In this document: piece after piece, positions 33,986 to 45,310 of the stretch
Layout: the number at the start of each line of letters is the position of its first letter
Position numbering within the stretch: the stretch's first letter is position 1
NCBI GenBank assembly: GCA_963580285.1
Contig: OY757025.1
Coordinates: 118,361,900-118,425,899, forward strand
Direction: 5' to 3'
From: Lucinisca nassula
Taxonomy: Eukaryota; Mollusca; Bivalvia; Lucinida; Lucinidae
DNA: 64,000 nt
Translations under genes and position numbers: made by a program
The notes under the pieces: model-generated
What the model was told of the DNA's origin: nothing
Seen by the model: only the letters and a program-made list of their open reading frames with translations
Database searches by the model: none

Positions 33986-36900
33986 ACTTAGAATAGTAAC
34001 TTTCTCATTATAATATGCCACTCAAGGGGAAGTTTCCCCGGGAAAAGGGTTTCTTTGGGGGACATTCCATCAGAAAATGGGGCTTGGCATCTTTTGGGGT
34101 TAGTGTCTTAAAATAATTCGTTTTGTGACAATGCATTTCTTGAAAATATGCATTCCTAATAGCTGGAACTAATTTGACCCGCTAGCCGTTTTTGCCCATT
34201 CAAATACAAGGTACTAATCTGACCCGGGTCAAATAACAGGAGTATATATATACAGACAGAAACTTAGAATAGTAACTTTACATTATGATATGCCACTCAA
34301 GGGAAGTTTCCCCGGGAAAAGGGTTTCTTTGGGGGACATTCCATCAGAAAAGCGGGCTTGGCATCTTTTGGGGTTAGTGTCTTAAAATAATTCGTTTTGT
34401 GACAATGCATTTCTTGAAAATATGCATTCCTAATAGCTGGAACTAATTTGACCTTCCAGCCGTTTTTGCCCATTCAAATACACGGTACTAATCTGACCCG
34501 GGTCAAATAACAGGAGTATATATATACAGACAGAAACTTAGAATACTAACTTTACATTATGATATGCCACTCAAGGGGAAGTTTCCCCGGGAAAAGGGTT
34601 TCTTTGGGGGACATTCCATTAGAAAATGGGGCTTGGCATCTTTTGGGGTAAGTGTCTTAAAATAATTCTTTTTCTGACAATGCATATATTGAAAATTAGC
34701 ATCTCTAATAGCTGAAACTTATTTGAACCGCTAGCTGTTTTGCCTATTCAAATACACTGTACTAAAGTGACCCGGGTCAAATAAGTTCCGAGTATTGCAG
34801 TTTAAATAGCCGGAACTTATTTGACCCGGGTCAGATTAGTACGGTGTATTTGAATGGGCAAAAACGTTGAGCGGGTCAAATAAGTTCCAGCCATTAGAAA
34901 TGCATATTTTCAATATATGCTTTGTCAGAAAACGAATTATTTTAAGTTACTAACCCCAAAAGATGCCAAGCCCCATTTTCTGCTGGAATGTCCCCCAAAG
35001 AAACCCTTTTCTCGGGGAAACTTCCCCTTGAGTGGCATATCATAATGATAAAGTTACTGTTCTAAGTTTCGTCTGTATATATATACTCCTGTTATTTGAC
35101 CCGGGTCAGATTAGTACAGTGTATTTGAATGGGCAAAAACGGCTAGCGGGTCAAATAAGTTCAGCTATTAGAAATGCATAGTTTCCGTCATGTGATTTAT
35201 TCTGTAAATGAAAATTTAAAACAAACCATTTACGGAATAAACAGCAATTCTTCATTCTGTAAGTTTCTGTCTGTATTTATACATAATACTGTTATTTGAC
35301 AGAATATGGGGCAAGACATATTTTGGGGCACGTGTCTTAAAATAATTCGTTTTCTGACAATGCATATATTGAAAATATGCATTTCTAATAGCTGGAACTT
35401 ATTTGACCCGCTAGCCGTTTTTACCCATTCAAATACACGGTACTAATCTGACCCGGGTCAAATAACAGGAGTATATATATACAGACGAAACTTAGAATAG
35501 TAACTTTCTCATTACGATATGCCACTCAAGGGGAAGTTTCCCCGGGAAAAGGGTTTCTTTGGGGGACATTCAATCAGAAAATGGGGCTTGGTATCTTTTG
35601 GGGTAAGTGTCTTAAAATAATTCGTTTTGTAACAATGCATTTCTTGAAAATATGCATTCCTAATAGCTGGAACTAATTTGACCCGCTAGCCGTTTATGCC
35701 CATTCAAATACACGGTACTAATCTGACCTGGGTCAAATAACAGGAGTATATATATACAGACAGAAACTTAGAATAGTAACATTACATTATGATATGCCAC
35801 TCAAGGGGAAGTTTCCCCGGAAAAAGGGTTTCTTTGGGGGACATTCCATCAGAAAATGGGGCTTGGCATCTTTTGGGGTTAGTGTCTTAAAATAATTCGT
35901 TTTGTGACAATGCATTTCTTGAAAATATGCATTCCTAATAGCTGGAACTTATTTGACCCGCTAGCCGTTTTTGCCCATTCAAATACACGGTACTAATCTG
36001 ACCCGGGTCAAATAACAGGAGTATATATATATATACAGACAGAAACTTAGAATAGTAACTTTATCATTATGATATGCCACTCAAGGGGAAGTTTCCCCGG
36101 GAAAAGGGTTTCTTTGGGGGACATTCCATCAGAAAATGGGGCTTGGCATCTTTTGGGGTTAGTGTCTTAAAATAATTCGTTTTCTGACAATGCATATATT
36201 GAAAATATGCATTTCTAATAGCTGGAACTTATTTGACCCGCTAGCCGTTTTTGCCCATTCAAATACACTGTACTAATCTGACCCGGGTCAAATGAGTTCC
36301 GTGTATTGCAGTTTAAATAGCCAGAACTTATTTGACCCGGGTCAGATTAGTACAGTGTATTTGAATAGGCAAAAACGTTTAGCGGGTCAAATAAGTTCCA
36401 GCTATTAGAAGTGCATATTTTCAATATACGCATTGTCAGAAAACGAATTATTTTAAGACACTAACCCCAAAAGATGCCAAGCCCCATTTTTCTGGTGGAA
36501 TGTCCCCCAAAGAAACCCTTTTCCCGGGGAAACTTCCCCTTGCGTGGCATATCATAATGATAAAGTTACTATTCTAGGTTTCTATCTGTATATATATACT
36601 CCTGTTATTTGACCCGGGTCAGATTATTACAGTGTATTTGAATGGACAAAAACGGCTAGCGGGTCAAATTAGTTCCAGCTATAAGGAATGGATACTTTTT
36701 CTCATGCGATTTATTCCGTAAATGTAAATTTAAAACGAACCATTAACGGAATAAACTGCAATTCTTACTATTCCAGGTTTCTGTCTGTATATATAAAATC
36801 CTGTTATATGACCCGGGTCAGATTAGTGCAGTGAATTTGAATGGTCAAAAACGGCTAGCGGCTGAAATTAGTTCCAGCTATTATGAAAGGATATTTTCTC

Positions 36901-38321
36901 GCATGCGATTTATTCCGTAAATGGAACTTTTAAACGAACCATTAACGGAATAAACTGCAATTCTTGATTTTATAACTTTCTGTCTGTAAATATATAATCC
37001 TGTTATTTGACCCGGGTCAGATTAGTCGATGTATTTGAATGGGCAAACACGTCTAGCGGTTCAAATAAGTTCCACCTATAAGAAATGCATATTTCCAATA
37101 TATGCCTTGCCAGAAAACGAATTATTATAAGAAACTAACCCCAAAAGATGCCAAGCCCAATTTTCTAATGGAATGTCCCCCAAAGAAACCCTTTTCCCGG
37201 GGAAACTTCCCCTTGAGTGGCATATCATAATGACAAAGTTACTAGTCTATGTTTCTGTCTGTATATATATACTCCTGTTATTTGACCCGGGTCAGATTAG
37301 TACCGTGTATTTGAATAGGCAAAAACGGCTAGCGGGTCAAATTAGTTCCAGTTATTAGGAATGCATATTTTCAAAATGTGCCTTGGCACAAAACGAATTA
37401 TTTTAAGACACTAACCCCAAAAGATGCCAACCCCCATTTTCTGATGGAATGTCCCCCAAAGAAACCCTTTTCCCGGGGAAACTTCCCCTTGAGTGGCATA
37501 TCACAATGCGAAAGTTACTATTCTAAGTTTCTGTCTGTATATATATACTCCTGTTATTTGACCCGGGTCAGATTAGTACCGTGTATTTGAATGGGCAAAA
37601 ACGGCTAGCGGGTCAAATAAGTTCCAGCTATTAGGAATGCATATTTTCAAAATGTGCCTTGTCACAAAACGAATTATTTTAAGACACTAACCCCAAAAGA
37701 TGCCAAGCCCCATTTTCTGATGGAATGTCCCCCAAAGAAACCCTTTTCCCGGGGAAACTTCCCCTTGAGTGGCATATCACAATGCGAAAGTTACTATTCT
37801 AAGTTTCTGTCTGTATATATATACTCCTGTTATTTGACCCGGGTCAGATTAGTACCGTGTATTTGAATGGGCAAAAACGGCTAGCGGGTCAAATAAGTTC
37901 CAGCTATTAGGAATGCATATTTTCAAAATGTGCCTTGTCACAAAACGAATTATTTTAAGACACTAACCCCAAAAGATGCCAAGCCCCATTTTCTGATGGA
38001 ATGTCCCCCAAAGAAACCCTTTTCCCGGGGAAACTTCCCCTTGAGTGGCATATCACAATGCGAAAGTTACTATTCTAAGTTTCTGTCTGTATATATATAC
38101 TCCTGTTATTTGACCCGGGTCAGATTAGTACAGTGTATTTGAATGGGAAAAAACGGCTAGCGGGTCAAATAAGTTCCAGGCATTTGAAATGCATATTCTC
38201 AATTAACGGCTTGTCAGAAAACGAACTATTGTAAGACATTTACCCCAATTGCAGTTTATTCCGTGAATGGTTAGTTTTTTATTCCCATTTACGGAATAAA
38301 TCGCATGAGATATATTTCTGC

Positions 38322-38500
38322 TCCAAATATATGTTGTGGGTACTCGTTAAAACGGCCTCGCCGAGACCATTCTCTCAATTACCTACAACCTATTTCTTAA
38401 ACCATGAATAAGAATAATAATGTATAACCCTTTTAACCCGTTTTATTGTATGAAAGTGGAGTTTAAGGGGGTCAAAATATGTTGGCCTGTTTTTGACATG
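38322..38500 (+). repeat. Foldback element H (copy 3, within Z)
   Basis: GTTGTGGGTACTCGTTAAAA with GCCTCGCCGAGACC at the apex and a degenerate return strand, then the same TATGAAAGTGGAGTTTAAGG tail. Confidence 0.6.
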
Positions 38501-39493
38501 TAAAACTGTTTGGTATTGTGTATGTCATTTTGTAGGTGTTTTTTTAATCGTATATATGGCAGTAGTGTATCATGTTTACCACAGCGGAACATTATCGATA
38601 CATATTGTCCTTAAATGGTAATGTTTCATTTTAACGTTTACATAACGATGAATATTCATAATTCCTTGGTAAACAATATGATAATTTATGAGCTGTCGTC
38701 GATTATCCAGGATATCGTCTGCAACGCACGTCCAGGTAAGTTTATTCTCCGCCCTATTTAATTATCAACCAATGGTTTAATTCTAATTAATTTATATCAT
38801 TGTTTGCGCATGTCAAACTGATGACGACATTGCTATATTATAATTTGTTATGAAAGCGTCTATATGATCAAGATCAAGATAAATATGGTGGAATCAAATG
38901 ATTTACCGGTCCAGTTTTCATATCAGAACTAATTTGACCCGCGGGTCAAATAACAGGATAATGCCTATAAAATAAAAATTATGTGTAAATGATTTTATCG
39001 GGAAGGGTGTAATGTCCCCAAATCGTCCGTTTTATGCCAAAAATATAGTTCTCTCGTTTCTTTCACTCCTCCGTGTCACCAATACGCTTGCAGATTCTTT
39101 TTGGTATCTTCCGAATATAGGCGGACGTTTACGGAAAAACGATCACAGCGCCACTTAACGAGAATAATGAGAACTAGAAGAAGCAGAAGCGGAATATTTA
39201 GCACAATTGTAACTGAATATAGCATAACAGAATATCAAAATTGCATATTGCAATCTCAATGTTGCATAATTGAGTTTTTACCTAAATCCTGTTCCATAGA
39301 AAGGCTCCTGTCCAATGTCGTGTAGACCTTGGTGAGACTACTCCTTTCCTTTATGATCACCTGAAAGCAAATAAAGTTACAACTCTCTTTTGTGAAAGTG
39401 CTTTCAGATGAACTACGACTTACGTTCCCTCTAACATTTATTTCTGATTTAGGGCATATCCAACGGAATTTCTAAAACTAGGCATTTTGGTTC

Positions 39494-39755
39494 TGTTGCG
39501 CCACCGTCAACACAATATAGGTCATTTTGGAGACGTTGCTTCTACTTTTGTGGGACTTTTACCCGACACTGAGATGAAATGACATATCAAAGCCATGTCG
39601 CCCAATGAAACCAATAGGGTTTGTAAGCACCGCTTTGGCTCGGTAGACTTAGATCCTCTAAGCGGTTTCAGACCAGTACTGGTGTGCGGGTCGGTTTCAG
39701 TTCATGCAGCCCATTTATTTCTTCAAGCCCCGAAGGCCGGGGGTCTGATTCCCTG
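39494..39755 (-). mobile_element. SINE-like element, family S (copy 5, within Y)
   Basis: Inverted counterpart of copy 4: TTTTGTGGGACTTTTACCCG, GTTTCAGTTCATGCAGCCC. Confidence 0.7.
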
Positions 39756-39934
39756 TTTATTTCAAGTGTCACATGTTTATATAGATGTTCGTAACTGTTT
39801 GTCTTAAATGCATTCATTAATTTACAAGAAAATAGAAAACTATCTGACTTTTTATACTAGATTTTTGGCTTCAAGTGACAAAACGCAAAGGTTTCCACTT
39901 TTTTGACAAAACACAACGCGAAGCAAATTCTTTC

Positions 39935-40145
39935 ATACCGGAGTGCAGGTGGAAAACCCGCACCTGCTACAATTTAACATATCAAGCGCTGGAAGCCTCT
40001 GTGGTGTTGTGGTTATGCTGCTACTCGCCTCATTAACCAGGGATCGCAGGATCAACCCCGAGCTTCTCCAGAATTTCGGATGAGTCTTTAAACCCAGGTC
40101 CAATCTCCGTATGACCTTAGCTGTTGGTGAGACGTAAAACTAAAA
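39935..40145 (+). mobile_element. tRNA-derived SINE (within Y)
   Basis: GCCTCTGTGGTGTTGTGGTT and GGATCAACCCC as A- and B-like boxes; counterpart of 29100-29330. Confidence 0.6.
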
Positions 40146-40239
40146 ACGCACTCACATACCAAGCGCATCCCACCATTAAACACATCTTTATAATTCTGAT
40201 CCCCTTCCCCCCCCCCCCCCCACCCTCCTCACACACACA

Positions 40240-40385
40240 CACTTGATCCCCACTTTCATAGAGTAAAACTGGGATTTACAGGAGTAAACATTATTTTTCT
40301 CATTTCTACTCCAAAATATAGATTGTGGGTACTCGTTAGAACCGCATCGAAGAGGCGCCTCAACGTGTACCCAAAATGTATATTT
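40240..40385 (-). repeat. Foldback element H (copy 4, within Y)
   Basis: ATTGTGGGTACTCGTTAGAA / CAACGTGTACCCAAAAT hairpin with the tail on its left, inverted relative to copy 2. Confidence 0.7.
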
Positions 40386-41157
40386 TAAGCAACAGTCAGA
40401 AAAATATCATCACGACTTTTCATCTTACAATTTTTGTTGTTGTATTTTTCGGCGGTAAAATGTACAAATCTAATGCATCAAAAACATTTTTTTCTAGATT
40501 CTGTACACTTGAATAATAAGTGAATAAATAAATAAATAAACCTATGTACGCTGTACGCGGTCTAACTGTAATAAAACAAGAAAAAAAAAAAAAAAAAAAA
40601 AAACTTTGGCGTAGACCTAATACATGGAAAAACATGTAAGTACAAAATGGTTTGGATTCAGCTACTCCATTTGCCAAATCGTTAAATGTAGAACTTGAAG
40701 AAATATGTAGTAGGCTGGTTAAGACAGTCGCGACACTAGCTCAGCAAGGTTTTGCTGCCTGAAGGCAGACGGACGGACGAACTGACAGACGACCAGCTAA
40801 TATTTTTGCGTTGTGATTCTGTTGGATGAAAGCCATCATGCCCAAGTCTAACTTATGACGACAGACGGACTTATGAATAGGACAGCTGTCATTGTGACCA
40901 CAGGTGCGTTTCTATGGTTGTGGGTCGGGGCTGAGAATGAGTAAGTAATGTTCATATTAGTGACGTTGAAGTATTTACATCAGAGTAACAATGGGAATTG
41001 AGGCACTGGCTGTTGTTTACCAGTTTCCCCGTATGGTCAGCTGGTAAGGTCCCAGGGAACGAATCCATGCCCGCGAATAAGGAGACCATAGCACGGCTAC
41101 TCCCTGAGCGGACAGATAGTAAAATATGGGGAACAATTAATTCAACAGCAGCCATTG

Positions 41158-42006
41158 TGAAAAAAAGACTCTTTTAATCTATTTAAAGCGTTATCTGATA
41201 TGCCGTGTGAAAAATTGCATGTTAGACTTTTGAAGTATGTATTGGGCGTTAATAAGAAAGCCACCAATGCTGCTGTTATGGGTGAATTAGGCAGATTTCC
41301 TATTGCTATTGAGGTAATTTGCAATACTATTAAATATTTTCAACGTCTGTATTCAGAAGATTCTACTAATCTGCTTAAAAGAGCTCTAAAAGAAAGTTGT
41401 CATTTATATGAAAATAAGAAAAAGAGCTGGATATCTGGTATATATTTCATATTAAGATATCTAAATGTGCAGCCAAAACATTTTTTCAGTGTTAATGTTG
41501 TAAATATTGTCAGGTCAAAGTTAATATCAAAATATAAAGCAGATTGGTCAGAATCTTTGTCAGAAAGTAGGAATGGCAACATTGGCAAGCTACGTACATA
41601 TTCATTATTCAAACATAGACTTTGTAGAGAACCCTACATTAAATACATACGAGATCAGGGAGTAAGAAAATGTTTTACAAAATTACGGATAAGTTGTCAT
41701 AAGTTAGAAATTGAGATTGGACGATACAAGAAAGTTCCAGCAGAATTAAGATTCTGTCAAATATGTAATGCTGGAAAGGTTGAAGATGAAATGCATTTCA
41801 TTACTGAGTGCACGGGTTTTTCATATGAAAGAAATGTTCTTTTCAGCAATATAAGTAAAATGTTCAAAAACTTCCAAGGGTTAACAAGTCACCAGAAATT
41901 TGTATGGCTTTTCAGTAATGAAAGTGCGGATGTGATAAGAATGTTCTCTCAGTCCGTATATAATTGTTATTGTAAGCGTTTTACTCTGGCATTGTCAAGG
42001 AAGTGA
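41158..42006 (+). pseudogene. Non-LTR retrotransposon ORF2 C-terminal fragment
   Basis: Open frame from just after a TGA at 41158-41160 to the stop at 42004-42006; the first Met is at 41200, but codons before it (NLFKALSD) fit the family, so the frame is a 5'-truncated tail rather than a small gene. N-terminal block RLLKYVLGVNKKATNAAVMG followed by ELGRFPI is the connection region found downstream of the reverse transcriptase in many invertebrate LINEs. Near the C-terminus FCQICNAGKVEDEMHFITEC is a Cys-Cys-His-Cys knuckle (C-x2-C-x9-H-x4-C). The catalytic FADD region is missing. About 1.2 kb of 3' untranslated sequence follows. It lies inside element Y. Confidence 0.75.
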
Positions 42007-42439
42007 ATTCTCATACTGTCCATGAAGACAAATATGTATCAAATGCTGCATTTTATCAATTTACCGCTTAGTATAGTAGAGTTCTCGTTAACTCAAAATT
42101 TGGAGTAATTTCCTCCAACTTTTCATATATTCCTGGAGGACAGCTTTCTACTCCAATCTGAATACTCTAGTTAGAAAGCGGTTTGGAGGTAGGTACAGGT
42201 GTTAGTTGCATGCCTTGGGTCCTACATATACCATTATATGTTTCATTTGGGACATATATGAGACTTGGGGACAGGTATATTCTGGTAATGGGCTTCGGGT
42301 GAGGTGATTTGTTCGGGATGAGAATGACTGTCCCATCCTTGTTTAGATGGATTCTGTTTGTACACGGGCATGGGTGATGCTTGGGCGGACCTCCGTCATG
42401 GGAGGGCTGGTTGAGCCCTGGGTTGGGATGTTAAATGGC

Positions 42440-42701
42440 CCCCCTGCAATGGTCCAGTTTCGGCGATGAACGTTTGTTCAGTGCCTTAATTGGGTTGGGC
42501 GTGGGGATGCAATTGTGCCTCACTGTGGGGCTCGGTCAGCCTGCTTTTCTTTTTTTTGGGGGGTGGGGGGGTGGGATGTTGTTTGCCACCCCCCCCCCCC
42601 CTGCACTGGTCTAGTTTCGGCGATGAACGTTAGTTCCGTGCCTTAATTGGGTTGGGCGTGGGGATGCAATTATGCCTCACTGTGGGGCTCGGTCGGCCTG
42701 C

Positions 42702-42705
<4 letters not shown>
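42440..42705. repeat. Two-copy 155-bp duplication in the LINE 3' region
   Basis: The block AGTTTCGGCGATGAACGTT through ACTGTGGGGCTCGGTC occurs at about 42457 and 42612. C/G homopolymers lie between the copies. Confidence 0.8.

Positions 42706-42707
<2 letters not shown>

Positions 42708-42774
<67 letters not shown>
42708..42774. repeat. (GT)n microsatellite
   Basis: About 33 uninterrupted GT units; the reading frames through it are artefacts. Confidence 0.97.
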
Positions 42775-42775
<1 letters not shown>

Positions 42776-44037
42776 TGCCTTGCTGGTGTTGGGGTGGAAT
42801 TTGTCCGGGAATGGTTGGGGTAGAAGTGGAGGTTTTTTTTTTTTTTTTCTTTCCTTCCCTTCCAACAACTTGAATCGAGGGAAGATGTATGTTGGAGACT
42901 GGAGGAATGTATGTGGGGTCTAGGGGGCGTGACTGACACCTGTGGCAGTAGATTTGCTTGTCAGGCGAACAGTGATGGTCCTGATTAGTTGCCACATTGT
43001 GTTATTACTGGGCGTGGTTATCATTGTTTGCCTGACCGCATCCCGATGGTGGGATGCTGTACTTAACTTGTGCCTTATTTAATCAGAATCAAGCCTTAGT
43101 TGTTTTACAGTATTTACAGAGTTTAATTTGAGTTGTTGCTTTAGTATTATAAATTGTGGCCCATGATTGGACATACACTTTATGCTATTCTGATTGATTT
43201 CCCGTTTCCCTGTGTAACGGGTCCTCGGCTGGTGGGGTCCCAGGGAACGAATCCATGCTGGCACTATTCTACTTTAGTCTATTCTATACATACTTCTATA
43301 ATATCCAAACATTTGAGTTTTGAGTGAGGTTGCAATTAGTAACTAATATCTTTATAAGTAACACCTCAGAAGGATCAGATTTATGAAAATTGTATGAATT
43401 AATCAATTTTAACAATCTATGCTCATTTCAAATCCATGGATTCGGCACAAACTAATCCCTAATGGTAATTTATTTTAGTAAATATTCAACGATAGAGTAT
43501 TTTCCCCTTCGTCAAACAAGTATTAACTTTTAAATAAAAATCCTGTTTCTCATAAATATATAAATAAGGAACCCCGCTGTAAAATTTATTTTAAAGATGC
43601 AAACGTACACATTATTGTAAATATCCGAATTATTATATAGCTGGATAAAATTTATCGCTGCTGGCTTGAATTTGGCCCCTGGAAAAGCGAATGCGATCTT
43701 CTCAAACGGACGCTTGTCATCGGAAAAAAAATACGGCAAATCCACGGACATTACCGAACGTTACCGTCACCTCAATGACTGGTACCCCGTCTAACCACAG
43801 CAGAATCGAAACTGAATATTGCAAAATAGGACGTCCAAATGCCATATTTAAATACAAAGGTCTCAAATTAGAATGTGCATGTTGCATATTCGAATAAAGT
43901 AGTAAGATATGGAAAGGTTCATAATGCAAAGTGCGGTTTCAACAATTCATTTTGTAATTGCACATTGCATAATTGAGTTTTTACCTTAATACTGTTCCAT
44001 AAATACTGCCGTTACAATGCGGTTCTTTTGTATTGCT

Positions 44038-44960
44038 CTTTGAAAATTGAATATAGCCATTTCTGCCATGTATACGTGTCTATGTCTACTCTGTAAGTTG
44101 GAAACCGTCCCAGATATTTTGATGAAACTTCACACAAATGTAAGTCATCATAAGATGATCTGCAGAGCATATATAATACATAACTCTTGTTTGCCTACTT
44201 GTGGAGTTATATTTTCCTTTGAACATTGAATATAACCATTTCTACTGTGTACTCGTGATCGCTCTGTAAGTTGCAAACTGTTTGAGATATTTTCATGAAA
44301 TGTCTCATAAATTTAAAGCACAATGAGGCTACTCGCAGATCACAAGAACCGTAATTCTGGCTAACCTACATTTGGAGTTATGACCCTTTGAACATAGTAA
44401 ATATTGAAAAAAGCAATTTTTTACAATTGAACTTGTGTCCGCACCGAGAGTTGGAAACCATTCCAGATGATCATTGTCTTCCCTTCATACAAATGAGCCA
44501 GCGCATGACAAAACCTACAATAAAACATGTGCGCCCAACGAAGACTCAGATCAGCCTGCGCACCCGTGCAGTCTGATCAGGGTCTTCGTTGTGCGCTCTA
44601 AGTATAGCTAAGGGCCCAATGCTCCTTCATGCAAGAGAAGTCTCAGGTTAGACTATATGGATGCGCAGGCTGATCTGAGTCTTCGATGGGCGCACATGTC
44701 TTATTGTAGATTTGTCATGGGCTGGCTCAAACGTAAATCATCATAAAACGAGATGCAAAAAAAGAAAGATACGCAACTCTGGCTAACCTATTTCCGGAGT
44801 TTTTGGCCTTTTGAATATTGAAAAAATTGGTTTCCGTTATAAATTTGTTTCTGAACTGTAACTTGAGAATTGTTTGAGATTTTTTCTTGAAATTTATGCA
44901 TATGTTTATCATCATGATATGATATGCTGAACACAAGAACCAAAACTCTAAATTATCTGC
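44038..44960. repeat. Degenerate tandem repeat, about 170-200 bp units
   Basis: Repeated blocks ATTGAATATAGCCATTTC, CTCTGTAAGTTGGAAACC and GAGATATTTTCATGAAAT. Related to 25780-25963. A MITE interrupts the third unit. Confidence 0.65.
44495..44728. mobile_element. MITE with about 70-bp inverted ends
   Basis: GAGCCAGCGCATGACAAAAC through CGAAGACTCAGATCAGCCTG on the left is matched by the complement on the right with few differences. The interrupted repeat reads ACAAATGTAAGTCATCAT elsewhere, confirming insertion after CATACAAA. The exact target duplication is ambiguous. A decayed relative is at 56105-56335. Confidence 0.8.
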
Positions 44961-45162
44961 TTTTTGGGGCAGATTCCATTCAGTACAAAATGGGTTAAAA
45001 GTATTATAATCGCTCTGGTTAAGAATGTCATTATCAATAAATAAGTTATTTTGGTAGAGCTTTAATACTTGCAAGATATGAAAAAGAAATATATATTTTT
45101 TTCTAACATCGAAATTAATAACAACCACACCAACAATGAAAACAATTTTGGCGACCAAACAG

Positions 45163-45310
45163 TCCCTCAGTACCAGCTGTAGTTAATGTCTTCTGTTAAG
45201 ATTTCTGCTTTGGATCAAAGATAAGAAAACCGTCAAATGTACAAATTTTCTTAGTCAGATTAGCTAGTTTCGTCAAATTAGGCCTTATCAGTTCTCCCCA
45301 ATATTTAAGC
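45163..45310 (-). pseudogene. Decayed Penelope unit with mutated hammerhead motif
   Basis: Matches the 261-bp hammerhead unit in order. The ribozyme core reads CUGAUAA instead of CUGAUGA, stem II is disrupted (GGCC against UGAC) and stem III reads ACUAGCUAAU, so it should be inactive. Confidence 0.7.

Larger units (their letters stand above)
33066..38965. mobile_element. Element Z: TIR element made of flipped 276-bp units, inside X
   Basis: Inverted ends GGCAATATCCTGTTATTTGA and the complement of GGCATTATCCTGTTATTTGA, continuing CCCGCGGGTCA. Flanked by the 8-bp duplication TATAAAAT (33058-33065 and 38966-38973). The empty site is seen in Y at about 26742-26749. Inside, a 276-base unit (CACTCAAGGGGAAGTTTCCC, AGATGCCAAGCCCC, TTTGACCCGGGTCA) is repeated about a dozen times in blocks of alternating orientation: forward 34.0-34.8, reverse 34.8-35.3, forward 35.3-36.3, reverse 36.3-38.2 kb. 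No transposase. An 8-bp duplication suits hAT, P, Zisupton or MULE-type elements among others. Confidence 0.88.
26894..39298. mobile_element. Element X: second copy of the Y family, inverted, inside Y
   Basis: Same ends (TATGGAACAGTATTAAGG at 26894; complement of TATGGAACAGGATTTAGG ending 39298), flanked by GAAAGG on both sides (26888-26893 and 39299-39304). The uninterrupted target is present inside X itself at about 32916-32931 (complement GGCACAGAAAGGCTCC), because X and Y are the same family in opposite orientation. Shared blocks: 26894-27600 with 43265-44001; 28110-29330 with 39910-41095; 32315-32920 with 39305-39905. Contains Z and a tandem-core insertion. No transposase found. Confidence 0.85.
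26324..44001. mobile_element. Element Y: TIR transposon, 17.7 kb with nested insertions
   Basis: Inverted ends TATGGAACAGTATTTAGG (26324) and the complement of TATGGAACAGTATTAAGG (ending 44001), with homology continuing through AAAACTCAATTATGCAA. Flanked by AATACT on both sides (26318-26323 and 44002-44007). Without X and its duplication, Y is about 5.3 kb: 26324-26893 plus 39305-44001. It contains no transposase; its only coding debris is the LINE at 41158-42006, which is itself inserted. Superfamily not recognised. Confidence 0.8.

Noticed and set aside
37378..38142. Three near-identical 70-codon frames spaced 276 bases apart
   Set aside because: They are by-products of tandem units of element Z; other units and the flipped copies break the frame.
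42652..42995. Cys-Val or Thr-His-rich frames
   Set aside because: Translations of the (GT)n microsatellite.
41048..43258. The 23-base direct repeat as a clean LINE target duplication
   Set aside because: Similarity to element X continues beyond the left copy, so the left copy is not the insertion boundary.
44727..45158. 143-codon minus-strand frame
   Set aside because: AT-rich, no recognisable domain and it overlaps a tandem repeat; likely chance.
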